DNA of 64,000 nucleotides from Arthrobacter citreus (GCF_038405225.1 NZ_CP151657.1:930001-994000), one strand, 5' to 3'; positions 18,651 to 29,207 are shown, counted from the first letter of the stretch. The notes: a model not told the origin generated them from the letters alone. Numbers and translations: made by a program.

Positions 18651-19958
18651 CTAGGGGCCCAGCACCTGGTCCAGGTAGTCGTTGGCGAAAACCCGGCCGG
18701 GGTCCATCCGGTTTCGGAGATCCAGGAAATCCGCAAACCTCGGATACCGGGGCGCCAGGGCCGCGGCGTCCAGGGTGTGCAGCTTCCCCCAGTGCGGACG
18801 CCCTTCGTGGGCCAGCATGATCTCTTCCACGGCTTCGAAGTACTCCGCCGGATCTTCCCGGTAATACCGGTGCACCGCCACATAGGCGGTGGCCCGGCCG
18901 TGCGCCGTGGAAAGCCAGCGGTCATCCGCAGCTGCCCACCGGACCTCCACCGGAAACGAGATACGCCAATTTCGCTCGTCGATCAGCCGGCGGAGGGCAT
19001 CGAACGCGGACGTCAGCCGGTCCGCTGGAATGCCGTACTCCTGCTCCGTAAAACGGACTGCCCGGCGCTGCGTGAATACTCCGGGGGAGGAGTCCGTGTA
19101 ATCCCGCCCGCCCAGCAGGCGGGCGGCCACGCGGTTGACGGCCGGAACGACGGCGGGAACAGCGGTGCCCGCAGCGCAGGTTGCCCGGAACACGGTGTTG
19201 GACAGGAAGCTTTCATCCACCCAGCGGCTGACGGGCGGCAGCGGTTTCAGCGGCGCCGCTGAAGGCAGCCGCGTGTTGAACTTCGTGGCGGCGCGGTTGG
19301 TGTGGGGAAACCAGTAGAACTCGAAGTGATCCGACTGCTCCACCCGCCGGGTCATGGACGCCAGCACGGAGGGCAGGGGCTCCGAAGCTTCCACGGCCCG
19401 CAGGGCGAAGGCCGGCACGCACTGCAGCGTGACGTCAGCGATGATGCCCAGCGCACCGAGGCCCAGGGCGGCGGCCGGCAGCAGGGGATCATCCCCGTCC
19501 AGTGTCAGCAGGCCGCCGTCGGGCTGGATGAGAGTAAGGCCCACCACCTGTGTGGACAGCCCGCCGAAACGGGCTCCCGTGCCATGAGTGCCCGTGGATA
19601 TGGCCCCGGCGATCGACTGCCGGTCTATGTCGCCGAGATTTTGCATCGCCAGTCGATACTTGGCGAGCAGGTCCGGGATCCGGTGCAGGCGGGTGCCCGC
19701 CAGGAGCCGGACCTGCAGGCGTTCGGGATCGGCTTCGAGGATTCCCTGCAGCCGGCCCAGGTCCAGCAGCACGCCGGGGGCGGCGGCGATCCCGGTAAAG
19801 CTGTGGCCGGCTCCCACGGCTTTGACCCGCAGTCCCGCCGCGGCCGCCCGTTTGACGCATTGCTGGAGTTCATGGATGCTGCCAGGGCGTTCAATGCGCT
19901 GGGGAGCCACGTTCACCGTGCGCGCCCAGTTCCGCCAGGTGCCGCCGGCGCCGCTCAT
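18651..19958 (-). CDS. FAD-linked sugar-lactone oxidase (D-arabinono-1,4-lactone oxidase family)
   Basis: 435 residues. An N-terminal PCMH-type FAD domain contains GAGHSF (the histidine is the usual covalent FAD site) and SIAGAISTGTHGTG. A C-terminal ALO domain ends with the diagnostic HWGKLH. Family members oxidise aldonolactones or alditols with O2 or other acceptors. Its ATG overlaps the stop of the upstream PLP-dependent aldolase-like gene by four bases, so the two are translationally coupled. The real substrate is unknown. Confidence 0.88.
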   Translation of the reverse strand: MSGAGGTWRNWARTVNVAPQRIERPGSIHELQQCVKRAAAAGLRVKAVGAGHSFTGIAAAPGVLLDLGRLQGILEADPERLQVRLLAGTRLHRIPDLLAKYRLAMQNLGDIDRQSIAGAISTGTHGTGARFGGLSTQVVGLTLIQPDGGLLTLDGDDPLLPAAALGLGALGIIADVTLQCVPAFALRAVEASEPLPSVLASMTRRVEQSDHFEFYWFPHTNRAATKFNTRLPSAAPLKPLPPVSRWVDESFLSNTVFRATCAAGTAVPAVVPAVNRVAARLLGGRDYTDSSPGVFTQRRAVRFTEQEYGIPADRLTSAFDALRRLIDERNWRISFPVEVRWAAADDRWLSTAHGRATAYVAVHRYYREDPAEYFEAVEEIMLAHEGRPHWGKLHTLDAAALAPRYPRFADFLDLRNRMDPGRVFANDYLDQVLGP

Positions 19959-21223
19959 AGGAAGGACTTCCCTTCGCCGCGGTAGGTGGGCAGGACCGCG
20001 GTGACGCTGCCGCCGTCGACCAGTGCGAACTCATTAACCCGTTCGGAAAGCTCGCCGCTCTTGGCGTGCCGAAACCATACGCGGTCGCCTACAGTGAGGC
20101 CGGCGGCGCTCCTGCCGGACAAGGGGGTCTGGACTTCGCCGGCGCCCTCGCGTGGCAGCAGCCGGAGCCCGGGCGGCCACACGGGCTGCGGCACCCGGGA
20201 GGGGCCGGGCGGACCGGAGGCAATCCAGCCGCCGCCCAGGATCGTCGCAACATCAGGGGACGGCCGGCGCACGACGTCGAACGCAACCGCGGCAGCGGGA
20301 GCCGGGCTGAAGGCCCGGTAGCCATCAAAGAGATGCCCGGCAAACAGGCCCGACCCGGCCGTGATTTCGGTGACCGCCGGATCCGCGGCGGTGGCTTCAA
20401 TCGAGCCGGTGCCGCCGCCGTTGACGAATTCCAGGTCTGCCAGCTCCCGGATCCTGCCGGTGATCGCGCCGCGGCGCTGTCTCAGTTCGGCCATGGAACG
20501 GGACTGGACCCAGCGCATGACCGTGTTCATCGGTGCCGCCCCCTGAACGGCATCACCGACGCCGGCCACCTGCCCCTCGTACATCATGAGGCCCACCAGG
20601 GTGAACCCGGGACGGGCGGCGATGTGCCGGGCGAGGGCGACGGCGTCGTCCGGGCTGTGCAGGGGAGACCGGCGGGTGCCGATAAATCCCAGGACCGGGG
20701 CCTGCCAGGAGGCATCGGCGTCGAGGCAGACCCGGACCGGGGGCCGCCGGTCGGCCGGGGAGAGGGAGTCGATTAGATCCAGCTGGGACTCGTCGTCGAT
20801 CATCAGCGTCACCCGGGCGGCGAGCCGTTCATCGGCCAGCAGGTGTCCCAGCGCCGTCCGGTCGGCGCTGGGATAGCCGACGACGACGTCGTCACAGTCC
20901 GCGGCGAGCCACAGCGCCTCGGGGAGAGTGAACGCGAAAATGCCGCGGAACCCGGGAAGGGTGAGCAGGGCGTCCATGATGCCGCGCACCCGGATGGATT
21001 TGCTGGCCACGCGGAGCGGGGTTCCGCCGGCCCGCCGGAGGAGGTCCTGTGCATTCCAGCGGAGCGCATCAAGGCTCAGCACGGCCACGGGCGCGCTCAG
21101 GTGCGCCACCGCGGCGCCGAGCCCTGCCCAGAACGTTTCGGGCTGATGCCAGGGTTCGGAAACGGCTGGGCGGCCCAGGTCCAGGGGCCGGCCCGCGGGC
21201 CGAACATCGCCGGGAACTGTCAT
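19955..21223 (-). CDS. Alanine-racemase-fold amino acid deaminase/aldolase (fold type III PLP enzyme)
   Basis: 422 residues. The PLP-lysine is in TPLRVASKSIR near residue 74, followed by the TIM-barrel segments LMMYEGQVAG and FVNGGGTGSIE, and a C-terminal domain with VGDRVWFRHAKSGE typical of D-threonine-aldolase/D-amino-acid deaminase relatives. Metal-binding His residues are expected in the C-terminal domain. CGGAGGA lies ten bases before the ATG; an upstream extension is possible but unsupported. Coupled to the lactone oxidase. Confidence 0.83.
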   Translation of the reverse strand: MTVPGDVRPAGRPLDLGRPAVSEPWHQPETFWAGLGAAVAHLSAPVAVLSLDALRWNAQDLLRRAGGTPLRVASKSIRVRGIMDALLTLPGFRGIFAFTLPEALWLAADCDDVVVGYPSADRTALGHLLADERLAARVTLMIDDESQLDLIDSLSPADRRPPVRVCLDADASWQAPVLGFIGTRRSPLHSPDDAVALARHIAARPGFTLVGLMMYEGQVAGVGDAVQGAAPMNTVMRWVQSRSMAELRQRRGAITGRIRELADLEFVNGGGTGSIEATAADPAVTEITAGSGLFAGHLFDGYRAFSPAPAAAVAFDVVRRPSPDVATILGGGWIASGPPGPSRVPQPVWPPGLRLLPREGAGEVQTPLSGRSAAGLTVGDRVWFRHAKSGELSERVNEFALVDGGSVTAVLPTYRGEGKSFL

Positions 21224-21451
21224 CTGTGGTTCATCCTCCGTTTTCGGCCGCAGGCGAGGGCCGCGGGGCTTGCCCGGATTGTAGCCTTTCGGACCGCGGA
21301 ACCCGCGGAACCACCCCGCGGCAGTGCCGGTTGGGGGACTTGGGAGGCCGGTCACATGGTTTTGCCAGACATAGGGGTTAGGCTGAGGTATCTACAGAGC
21401 AGAGTTTGCTCGCTACGCCGGCTGGGAAGTCGAAGAAACCCAGAGGGCCGC

Positions 21452-22525
21452 ATGAGCACAACTGCACAACCAGCTGCACCGAAGACCCGCACCAACTCCG
21501 TCGTCAGCAGCTATTCAGGGCTGCTGAAGGCCGTTCGTGAAGAAGGGCTGCTCAAACGCCGCCGCTCCTTCTACATCACGACCTTCATTTTTCTCTGCGC
21601 GGGCCTTCTGGCCGCCGGAACCGGGTTCTTCCTGATCGGCGAAAGCTGGTTCCAGCTGTTGATCGCCGCCGCGCTGGGCGTGCTGCTCACGCAAATGGCG
21701 TTCATTGCCCATGAGGCAGCGCACCGCCAGGTCTTCGAGTCCGGTCCCGCGAACGACCGCGCCGGACGCTTCGTGGCCAATGCCGTCGTCGGCATCAGCT
21801 ACCAGTGGTGGATGAACAAGCACAGCCGCCACCACGCCAACCCCAACACGGTGGGCAAGGATCCGGACATTGACATGGACACCATCTCCTTCCTGCCGGA
21901 ACAGGCCGCGCGCCAAAAGGGCTTCATGGCCTGGTTCGCCCGCCGCCAGGGTTGGCTGTTCTTCCCGCTGCTGACGCTCGAGGGGATCAACCTGCACGCC
22001 ACCTCGATCAAGCACCTCTTTGCCAACAAGCAGGTCAAGGGACGCGTAACCGAACTGTCCATGGTGTTCCTGCGCCTGGGCCTGTACCTGGCTGCCGTGT
22101 TCTTCTTCCTGCCGGTCGGGATGGCCTTTGCCTTCATCGGCGTGCAGCTCGCGGTCTTCGGCGTCTACATGGGAGCGTCCTTCGCCCCGAACCACAAGGG
22201 CATGCCGATCATCCCCAAGGACTCCAAGGTGGACTTCCTGTCCCGTCAGGTCCTCACCTCGCGGAACATCAAGGGCACGGGCATGAACACCCTCATGGGC
22301 GGTCTCAATTACCAGATTGAGCATCACCTGTTCCCGAACATGCCGCGCCCGCACCTGGCGCGCGCCTCAGAAATCGTCAAGGAGTACTGTGCCGAGCACA
22401 AGATTCCCTACACGGAAACCACGCTGACCCAGTCCTACGGGATCGTTGTCCGGTACTTGAACGAGGTGGGCCTGGCGGCCCGCGATCCGTTCGACTGCCC
22501 GATGACGGCCCAGCGGCGCCGTTAG
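21452..22525 (+). CDS. Fatty acid desaturase (membrane di-iron)
   Basis: 357 residues. It introduces double bonds into acyl chains using O2. The three histidine boxes are present: HEAAH (near residue 90), HSRHH (near 125) and QIEHH near 290, with four to five hydrophobic helices between them. GAGGG precedes the ATG. The 228-bp upstream spacer from the divergent PLP gene presumably holds its promoter. It is followed by a strong terminator, so it is probably monocistronic. The position specificity (delta-9 or otherwise) is not readable. Confidence 0.93.
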   Translation: MSTTAQPAAPKTRTNSVVSSYSGLLKAVREEGLLKRRRSFYITTFIFLCAGLLAAGTGFFLIGESWFQLLIAAALGVLLTQMAFIAHEAAHRQVFESGPANDRAGRFVANAVVGISYQWWMNKHSRHHANPNTVGKDPDIDMDTISFLPEQAARQKGFMAWFARRQGWLFFPLLTLEGINLHATSIKHLFANKQVKGRVTELSMVFLRLGLYLAAVFFFLPVGMAFAFIGVQLAVFGVYMGASFAPNHKGMPIIPKDSKVDFLSRQVLTSRNIKGTGMNTLMGGLNYQIEHHLFPNMPRPHLARASEIVKEYCAEHKIPYTETTLTQSYGIVVRYLNEVGLAARDPFDCPMTAQRRR

Positions 22526-22547
22526 CCGCTTCTGCCGAAGCCGGTGA

Positions 22548-22587
22548 AGCCGGCAGTACCGTCCTTGACGGTACTGCCGGCTTTTTT
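22548..22587 (+). terminator. Terminator after the desaturase
   Basis: A perfect 16-bp stem (22548-22563 with 22567-22582) has a CTT loop and is followed by TTTTTGC. Confidence 0.9.
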
Positions 22588-22622
22588 GCTTCCGGGGGTG
22601 ATGCGTCTGACAGACTGGAGTC

Positions 22623-23726
22623 ATGTCGCAGACACCTTCGGACTCACCGTCCTCCCAAGCCCGGCCCGCCGTCAAGGAAGTTAAGGAGCAGGCCAGCCAC
22701 ATTGGCATGCGCCTTGAAGACTCCCTGCACAGTTACCGGGAGGGCCGCGCCCGCAAGCGCGGGGAGGTCCAAACGGTCCTTCCCTTTACCGGCTATGGCA
22801 CCACGGAATGGGTCCGGGTACTGGGCCGGGTCATCCTTGCCAAGCCAGGTTACGCGGCCTCGGGGGAGAACTCAGCGGGAGCCAAGGTCATCCGTGACGG
22901 CATCCGCGGCTGGCGGAACTTCATGAGCCCGCCGATCAACAAGGCCGAAGTCACGGTGGAGATTGGGGGGGAACGCCATTCGGTGACCGCGGACCGCGGC
23001 GGCGTCGTCGACGTGGTCCTTCCGGTGCAGCTGGCGCCGGGCTGGACTTCCGTCATACTCCGCTCCGAAGACTCCGAAGCCGCCGTTGCGCCCATCTACA
23101 TCGTGGATCCCGCCGCGGCCGTTGGCGTTGTTTCCGACATTGACGACACCGTCATGGTGACAGCGCTGCCCAGGCCCTTCCTGGCCGCCTGGAACACCTT
23201 CGTGCTGGATGAGCACGCGCGCACGCCCACGCCGGGCATGGCCGTGATGATGGACCGGCTGGCACGGGAGAACCCGGGCAGTCCCGTCCTCTATTTGTCC
23301 ACCGGCGCCTGGAACGTTGCCGCAACGCTGACCCGGTTCATTACCCGCAACCTGTATCCGGCCGGGCCGCTGCTGCTGACCGACTGGGGACCCACCCGGG
23401 ACCGCTGGTTCCGCAGCGGGCCGGAGCACAAGAAGACGCAGCTGGAACGCCTGGCCAAGGAATTCCCGCACATCAAGTGGCTGCTCATCGGAGACAACGG
23501 GCAGCATGACGAAGCCATTTATGCGGCCTTTGCCCAGCAGTATCCGCAGAACGTGCGGGCCATTGCCATCCGGCAGCTGTCCGCCGGCGAGGCGGTGCTG
23601 GCCGGTGGCCGGTCCGCGTCGCGGGCCGCGGAAACGCCGTCGGACATTCCGTGGATCTATGCGCCCGACGGCGCCGGGATGGCGGCGCAGCTGGCCGACC
23701 TGGGGCTCCTGCCCGACGCCGGCTAG
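22623..23726 (+). CDS. APP1-catalytic-domain (DUF2183) protein
   Basis: 367 residues. The N-terminal ~160 residues are beta-rich. The HAD-like APP1 domain starts with VVSDIDDTVM (DxDxT nucleophile motif) and ends with LLIGDNGQHDEAIY (acidic motif). Yeast App1 is a Mg-dependent phosphatidate phosphatase; the bacterial role is inferred from homology. No signal peptide, so cytoplasmic. It converges on the FUSC-like gene with a one-base gap. Confidence 0.88.
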   Translation: MSQTPSDSPSSQARPAVKEVKEQASHIGMRLEDSLHSYREGRARKRGEVQTVLPFTGYGTTEWVRVLGRVILAKPGYAASGENSAGAKVIRDGIRGWRNFMSPPINKAEVTVEIGGERHSVTADRGGVVDVVLPVQLAPGWTSVILRSEDSEAAVAPIYIVDPAAAVGVVSDIDDTVMVTALPRPFLAAWNTFVLDEHARTPTPGMAVMMDRLARENPGSPVLYLSTGAWNVAATLTRFITRNLYPAGPLLLTDWGPTRDRWFRSGPEHKKTQLERLAKEFPHIKWLLIGDNGQHDEAIYAAFAQQYPQNVRAIAIRQLSAGEAVLAGGRSASRAAETPSDIPWIYAPDGAGMAAQLADLGLLPDAG

Positions 23727-23727
23727 C

Positions 23728-24846
23728 TTAGGGCTGGTCCTCTTCGGTCCGCACCGTGCGCAGGATCCTGCGCATGCTCATCGCCAGGGATGCCGTGACG
23801 TCCACCGGGCTGTCGGGGGACGCAGCCGAATTCATGTCGATCTGGAGGCGCCGGACAGCGTCTTTGGCTTCGGAGAATTCGTCGGTTCCGGCATCCCAGG
23901 TTTCCACTGCCTCGCCGCACGCGAGCATGGCCTCGGAGAGCTGATCGGCGAGCTCGGCGGGAACCGGCATGTCCTCGGGGCTGGTCCAGATAGCGGTGGC
24001 CAGGACTTCGGTCATGTCCTCCACGTACAGGGTTACCCGTTCCATTGCCCGCAGCGCGCGGTAGTCCGCAGAGAGGTCACGCTGGTGGCGGCGGCTCCGC
24101 AGATTGCCGTAACGGCTGCTGTCAGCCAGCTGTACCGATTCACGCACTTCCCTGCTGAAAGCCACCAGTTCCGTCCGGCGCTTGGACCAGTCCTCGTGCT
24201 CGGGGGGCCAGGATTCTGAGATCGCCGTACCCATTTCCTTGAGCTGCCTCGCCAGGGACAGCCGCAGGGAAGCCAGGCCGTCCACGGCGCCGCTAAGGTG
24301 CAGCGGAGGGAAAACAATGGCGTTGACGGTGAGTCCCACGGCCACGCCCACCAGCATCTGCACCGCGTAGCCCAGGGAGTAGCCATCGGGGTCGTCTCCG
24401 CCCAGCACCAGCACAAACAGGGCCGCCATGGGCAGGTAGTCCTTCCCCGCGCCAAGCCGGGGAATACCGGCCAGAAGTACCCCCAGCCCCACGATCAGGG
24501 CAATGGTCCACACTGACGGTCCACCGAACACCAGGGCTATGAGCGCCAGCGCCATGCCCGTGACCAGTCCGATCAGTGTTTGCAGCCCGGCTTTGGCGGA
24601 GCCGGACACGGTGGGATACATGCTCACCAGCGCGCCCAGCGGCGCGTAATAGGGGTAGTGCGAGGCGATGCCGGGGACCAGCGGCGCCACCGTCCAAGCG
24701 ATACCCACCGCAAGTGCCGCCTTTATCGCAAGCTGGATGCGGGTGTAGCGCAGCATGCCGGTGAGGCGGTTGGAGACTTTGGCGACGGAGGCGCCCCGCA
24801 GGAGACTACCCGTCCGGCGGAAGAGGTTCTCGGTAGTGGGCATCAT
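23728..24846 (-). CDS. FUSC / aromatic-acid-exporter family membrane protein
   Basis: 372 residues. Six hydrophobic helices at about 38-180 (for example the two segments ending in PLVPGIASHYPYYAPLGAL and LGYAVQMLVGVAVGL), then a ~190-residue charged helical cytoplasmic domain. This matches the half-size FUSC-like exporters. Substrate unknown. No partner membrane-fusion protein is adjacent. Confidence 0.78.
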   Translation of the reverse strand: MMPTTENLFRRTGSLLRGASVAKVSNRLTGMLRYTRIQLAIKAALAVGIAWTVAPLVPGIASHYPYYAPLGALVSMYPTVSGSAKAGLQTLIGLVTGMALALIALVFGGPSVWTIALIVGLGVLLAGIPRLGAGKDYLPMAALFVLVLGGDDPDGYSLGYAVQMLVGVAVGLTVNAIVFPPLHLSGAVDGLASLRLSLARQLKEMGTAISESWPPEHEDWSKRRTELVAFSREVRESVQLADSSRYGNLRSRRHQRDLSADYRALRAMERVTLYVEDMTEVLATAIWTSPEDMPVPAELADQLSEAMLACGEAVETWDAGTDEFSEAKDAVRRLQIDMNSAASPDSPVDVTASLAMSMRRILRTVRTEEDQP

Positions 24847-24938
24847 GCCAGTATTACCCGGGGCCGCTGCCAGACGCGAGTCCAGTATCGCGGGTCACAG
24901 CGTTGCTCCAGGCGCCATGGCGCGGCTGGCCGGCCTGC

Positions 24939-25871
24939 CTAACTGTCAGCGGCGGTCCGGGGTGCGATGCTCTGCGTCCTCAGGATCTCGGCCAGCTGGT
25001 CGAGGAAGAGGCGGACCTGCGGGTTTTCGCGCTCGTTGATGACCAGCGCGAAAATGCTGCGCGCAAGCCGGATCTCGGGCACATCCAGGAGGATCACGCC
25101 GTCGTGCCGGTTAAGCATGGCCAGCTCCGGGACAAGGGCGGCGCCGAGCCCGGCTGCGGCCATTTCCAAACTCGCATTAAAATCGTCGCAGTAGGCGGCG
25201 ACGTGGGGATGGAGGTTGCAGCCGGCAAACAGGCGTTCAATGACCAGCGCATCCGGGGTGCCGGGATGGTGCATGATCCACGGCATGTCGGAGAGCTGCT
25301 CAGCGGAAATGCGGGCCCCTTCTCGGATGCCCCAGGACCGGGGCAGGACAACCCGGAAGTCGTCGTCGCCCAGCCACTGGCGGCTGATCGTCGAGGGCCA
25401 GGCCAGCCCGCCCTGACCCACCTGGTAAATGAGGGCCACATCAAGTTCTCCGCCGGCGCGCAGTCCCTGGATGGTCTGGCCCGGTTCCGCGACATGGATT
25501 TTCAGGTTGATGCCCAAATCCTTCCAGCCGGGGGAGCCCACCAGCAGGGGAAGGGCGAAGGTCGCCAGGCTGGGAAAAATGCCCAGGCGCAGTTCGTGTT
25601 GGGTGCCGGCTTCAACCCTGGCCGTGGCGGCCATCAGCGCATCCATGTCGGTGAGGACCTTGGCAGCGTGTCGGGCCATGACGACGGCGGCTTCCGTGGG
25701 CACCGCGGTGCGGGCCGAGCGTTCAAACAGGTGCGTTCCGGTGGCCCGTTCCAGGGCGGACATCTGCTGGGAGACCGCCGACGCCGTGTAACCCAGCCGC
25801 AGGGCCGCCGCAGCGAATGACCCCACCCGGATGACTTCCAGGAGGGTCTTGAGGTGAATCGGGTTTAGCAC
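24939..25871 (-). CDS. LysR family transcriptional regulator
   Basis: 310 residues. The N-terminal winged HTH (HLKTLLEVIRVGSFAAAALRL...ASAVSQQMSALE) and the periplasmic-binding-like effector domain are of normal length. A GTG start at 25871 is preferred over ATG 25895 because GGAAGGCGG lies within the would-be extension at good spacing. It faces away from nrdH with a 380-bp gap, so its target is not obvious. Confidence 0.9.
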   Translation of the reverse strand: MLNPIHLKTLLEVIRVGSFAAAALRLGYTASAVSQQMSALERATGTHLFERSARTAVPTEAAVVMARHAAKVLTDMDALMAATARVEAGTQHELRLGIFPSLATFALPLLVGSPGWKDLGINLKIHVAEPGQTIQGLRAGGELDVALIYQVGQGGLAWPSTISRQWLGDDDFRVVLPRSWGIREGARISAEQLSDMPWIMHHPGTPDALVIERLFAGCNLHPHVAAYCDDFNASLEMAAAGLGAALVPELAMLNRHDGVILLDVPEIRLARSIFALVINERENPQVRLFLDQLAEILRTQSIAPRTAADS

Positions 25872-26151
25872 TGGTACCGCCTTCCATGGCGTCATGCTCC
25901 CTGCCGCCGTCGACCACTGTATCCGGTTGCCCCGCAGCCCCGGCTGCCCCGAAGCCCGGGCCGGAACCGCGACACGCCCGCGTTTTGCGACACGCGCCTA
26001 AATTGTGGCCTTGGCAACCCTCCCGGGGGTGTGTGTTCGTTCTGCACAGCCTGTGGAGAACCTTGGCCGGACCTGCGGGAATCCACGGAATTTTCCGCCC
26101 CGCCCTGTGCATTAACTGTGGACGACGGGACCGGCGAATGACATACTTGTA

Positions 26152-26199
26152 ATACATCATCTTGGGGTTCCCGTTGCAGCTGCGCACTAGATGTAGTGT
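26152..26199 (+). promoter_or_regulatory. Candidate tandem NrdR boxes upstream of nrdH
   Basis: The box at 26184-26199 matches the known NrdR consensus (acaCwAtATaTwGtgt) at about 14 of 16 positions. A weaker box at 26152-26167 matches 10 of 16. They are 32 bp apart centre to centre, i.e. on the same helix face, as known for NrdR operators. The site would repress nrdHIEF when dATP is high. The remaining 25872-26151 holds no gene that I can see. Confidence 0.6.
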
Positions 26200-26252
26200 C
26201 TGGATGTAGTATCAATGGACAGACTTCAAGGCTTCACAAGGGGAGACCAACC

Positions 26253-26498
26253 ATGACCGTTACGGTTTACACCAAGCCCTCCTGCGTTCAGTGCAACGCT
26301 ACATACCGGGCGCTGGACAAGAAGGGCATCACGTACCAGATCGTGGATATGTCCCAGGACGCCGAGGCCCTGGAACGGGTCCGCGCACTGGGTTACATGC
26401 AGGCTCCCGTCGTCGTTACCGAGCAGGATTCCTGGTCAGGTTTCCGCCCGGACAAGATTGACGCGCTGGCTCAGGCATCGGTTTCATCTGTCGCTTAA
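26253..26498 (+). CDS. nrdH: Glutaredoxin-like protein NrdH
   Basis: 81-residue thioredoxin-fold electron donor for class Ib ribonucleotide reductase. The active site is CVQC at residues 11-14, and the WSGFRPDKI motif of NrdH is present. AAGGGGAGA precedes the ATG. First gene of the operon. Confidence 0.96.
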   Translation: MTVTVYTKPSCVQCNATYRALDKKGITYQIVDMSQDAEALERVRALGYMQAPVVVTEQDSWSGFRPDKIDALAQASVSSVA

Positions 26499-26562
26499 GC
26501 TTCGCTTCCGCAGCACCGGCACCACCACACGTTGTACCCGCACCGTCAGGAGCGCAGGAACC

Positions 26563-27072
26563 ATGACACTGGGGATAGCACACCGCTCCGGGATGACCCC
26601 GGCTCCGGAATCCGCAGCAGACGCGCAGCCCGTCACTGACGCACCCCTGATTTACTTTTCATCGGCGTCCGGATACACGGCCCGCTTTGTCGGGAAGCTT
26701 GACACGGCCGCAGGAAAAATCCCGCTCCACACCTCCGAACCCACACTGCTGGCCCAGCGCCCGTACGTCCTGCTGCTGCCCACCTACGGCGGCACCGCGG
26801 AACAGCCCGGAGCTGCGGCGCGGGGCGCAGTACCCAAGCAGGTCATCAAATTTCTCAACAACGAGCACAACCGTTCCCTGATCAGGGGAGTGATTGGTGC
26901 CGGCAACACCAACTTTGGGGACACCTATTGCCTCGCGGCGGACATCATCTCCGTGAAGTGCAAAGTCCCCGTCTTATATCGATTTGAACTCATGGGCACG
27001 TCCGAGGACGTTGCCAAAGTTAACGAAGGATTGGAAGAGTTTTGGACGCATCAGTCGCAGAAGCCGGCATGA
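26563..27072 (+). CDS. nrdI: Flavodoxin-like NrdI
   Basis: 169 residues. The FMN protein NrdI supplies oxidant for assembling the Mn2-tyrosyl cofactor in NrdF. Phosphate loop: [19 protein letters not shown] and [15 protein letters not shown] are also conserved. The first ~25 residues are a poorly conserved extension; ATG at 26593 is an alternative start. The TGA overlaps the nrdE ATG. Confidence 0.94.
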   Translation: MTLGIAHRSGMTPAPESAADAQPVTDAPLIYFSSASGYTARFVGKLDTAAGKIPLHTSEPTLLAQRPYVLLLPTYGGTAEQPGAAARGAVPKQVIKFLNNEHNRSLIRGVIGAGNTNFGDTYCLAADIISVKCKVPVLYRFELMGTSEDVAKVNEGLEEFWTHQSQKPA

Positions 27073-29207
27073 CGGACTCCAAGGAGATGCCGGAGGCCTA
27101 CAAGGACCTGGGCTACCACGAGCTCAACGCCATGCTGAACCTGTACGGCAAGAACGGCGAGATCCAGTTCGACGCCGACCGCGCTGCTGCGCGCCAGTAC
27201 TTCCTTGAGCACGTCAACAACAACACCGTGTTCTTCCACGACCTGGAAGAGAAGCTGGAATACCTGGTCAAGAACGAGTACTACGAGAGCGAAACCCTCG
27301 ACCAGTACTCCATGGACTTCATCCGCGAGCTGTACCAGCGCGCCTACAAGAAGAAGTTCCGCTTCGAGACCTTCCTGGGCGCCTTCAAGTTCTACACCTC
27401 CTACACGCTGAAGACCTTTGACGGCAAGCGTTACCTGGAGCGTTATGAAGACCGCGTCTGCATGGTGGCCCTGCACCTGGCCCGCGGCGACGAGAAGCTG
27501 GCCATGCAGATGGTCGACGAAATCATCGGCGGCCGCTTCCAGCCCGCCACGCCCACCTTCCTGAACGCCGGCAAGGCCCAGCGCGGCGAGCTCGTGTCCT
27601 GCTTCCTGCTGCGCATCGAAGACAACATGGAGTCGATCGGCCGTTCCATCAACTCCGCCCTGCAGCTGTCCAAGCGCGGCGGTGGCGTGGCCTTCGCACT
27701 GACCAACATCCGCGAGGTTGGTGCGCCGATCAAGCAGATCGAGAACCAGTCCTCCGGCGTCATCCCCGTGATGAAGCTCCTCGAGGATTCCTTCTCCTAC
27801 GCCAACCAGCTCGGTGCCCGCCAGGGCGCCGGAGCGGTGTACCTGCACGCCCACCACCCGGACATCAACCGGTTCCTGGACACCAAGCGGGAAAACGCCG
27901 ACGAGAAGATCCGCATCAAGACCCTCTCCCTCGGCGTCGTCGTTCCCGACATCACCTTTGAACTGGCCAAGCGCGACGAGGACATGTACCTGTTCTCCCC
28001 GTACGACGTCGAAAAGGTCTACGGCATGCCGTTCTCGGACATCTCGGTCACCGAGAAGTACTACGAGATGGTGGACGACGCACGGATCAAGAAGACCAAG
28101 ATCAAGGCCCGCGAGTTCTTCCAGACCCTCGCCGAGATCCAGTTCGAGTCCGGCTACCCGTACATCATGTTTGAAGACACGGTGAACAAGGCGAACCCGA
28201 TTGACGGCAAGATCATCATGTCCAACCTGTGCTCCGAGATCCTTCAGGTTTCCGAGCCCACCACGTACAACGATGACCTTTCCTATGCCGAGACCGGCAA
28301 GGACATTTCCTGCAACCTGGGTTCGCTGAACATTGCCAAGACGATGGATTCCCCGGACTTCGGCCGGACCATCGAAACCTCCATCCGCGCCCTGACCGCC
28401 GTGTCGGACATGAGCCACATCGGTTCCGTGCCGTCCATTGCCAAGGGCAACGACGCTTCCCATGCCATTGGCCTGGGCCAGATGAACCTGCACGGTTACC
28501 TGGCACGTGAGCGCGTGCACTATGGGTCCGAAGAGGGCATCGACTTCACGAACATCTACTTCTACTCCGTGGTTTACCACGCAGTGCGGGCGTCAAACCT
28601 GCTGTCGATCGAAACCGGACGCAAGTTCGCCGGCTTCGACAAGTCCAAGTACGCCACCGGCGAGTTCTTCGACAAGTACGTGAACGAGGAATGGGTTCCG
28701 AAGACACAGCGCGTCCGTGAGCTGTTCGAAGGCATCCACATCCCCACTCAGGCTGACTGGGCAGCGCTGAAGGCTTCGGTCATGGAGCACGGCATCTACA
28801 ACCAGAACCTGCAGGCTGTGCCGCCCACCGGCTCGATCTCCTACATCAACAACTCCACCTCCTCGATTCACCCGGTGGCTGCGAAGATCGAGATCCGCAA
28901 GGAAGGCAAGCTCGGCCGCGTGTACTACCCGGCTCCGTACCTGACGAACGACAACCTGGAGTACTACCAGGATGCCTACGAAATCGGCTACGAGAAGATC
29001 ATCGACACCTACGCCGCTGCCACGCAGCACGTGGACCAGGGCCTGTCCCTGACACTGTTCTTCAAGGACACCGCCACCACGCGCGACATCAACAAGGCGC
29101 AGATCTACGCGTGGCGCAAGGGCATCAAGACCATTTACTACATCCGCCTGCGCCAGCTCGCGCTCGAGGGTACTGAGGTGGAAAATTGCGTCAGCTGCAT
29201 GCTGTAA
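27069..29207 (+). CDS. nrdE: Class Ib ribonucleoside-diphosphate reductase alpha subunit
   Basis: 712 residues. It reduces NDPs to dNDPs. The N-terminal domain lacks an ATP cone, as expected for NrdE. Catalytic residues: Cys in ELVSCFLL, the NLCSEI segment carrying Asn-Cys-Glu, and the redox CVSC pair at the extreme C-terminus. The start was chosen by the ATGA overlap with nrdI; a longer TTG start (27042) is less likely. Downstream is a homing-endonuclease-like gene instead of nrdF. Confidence 0.97.
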   Translation: MTDSKEMPEAYKDLGYHELNAMLNLYGKNGEIQFDADRAAARQYFLEHVNNNTVFFHDLEEKLEYLVKNEYYESETLDQYSMDFIRELYQRAYKKKFRFETFLGAFKFYTSYTLKTFDGKRYLERYEDRVCMVALHLARGDEKLAMQMVDEIIGGRFQPATPTFLNAGKAQRGELVSCFLLRIEDNMESIGRSINSALQLSKRGGGVAFALTNIREVGAPIKQIENQSSGVIPVMKLLEDSFSYANQLGARQGAGAVYLHAHHPDINRFLDTKRENADEKIRIKTLSLGVVVPDITFELAKRDEDMYLFSPYDVEKVYGMPFSDISVTEKYYEMVDDARIKKTKIKAREFFQTLAEIQFESGYPYIMFEDTVNKANPIDGKIIMSNLCSEILQVSEPTTYNDDLSYAETGKDISCNLGSLNIAKTMDSPDFGRTIETSIRALTAVSDMSHIGSVPSIAKGNDASHAIGLGQMNLHGYLARERVHYGSEEGIDFTNIYFYSVVYHAVRASNLLSIETGRKFAGFDKSKYATGEFFDKYVNEEWVPKTQRVRELFEGIHIPTQADWAALKASVMEHGIYNQNLQAVPPTGSISYINNSTSSIHPVAAKIEIRKEGKLGRVYYPAPYLTNDNLEYYQDAYEIGYEKIIDTYAAATQHVDQGLSLTLFFKDTATTRDINKAQIYAWRKGIKTIYYIRLRQLALEGTEVENCVSCML

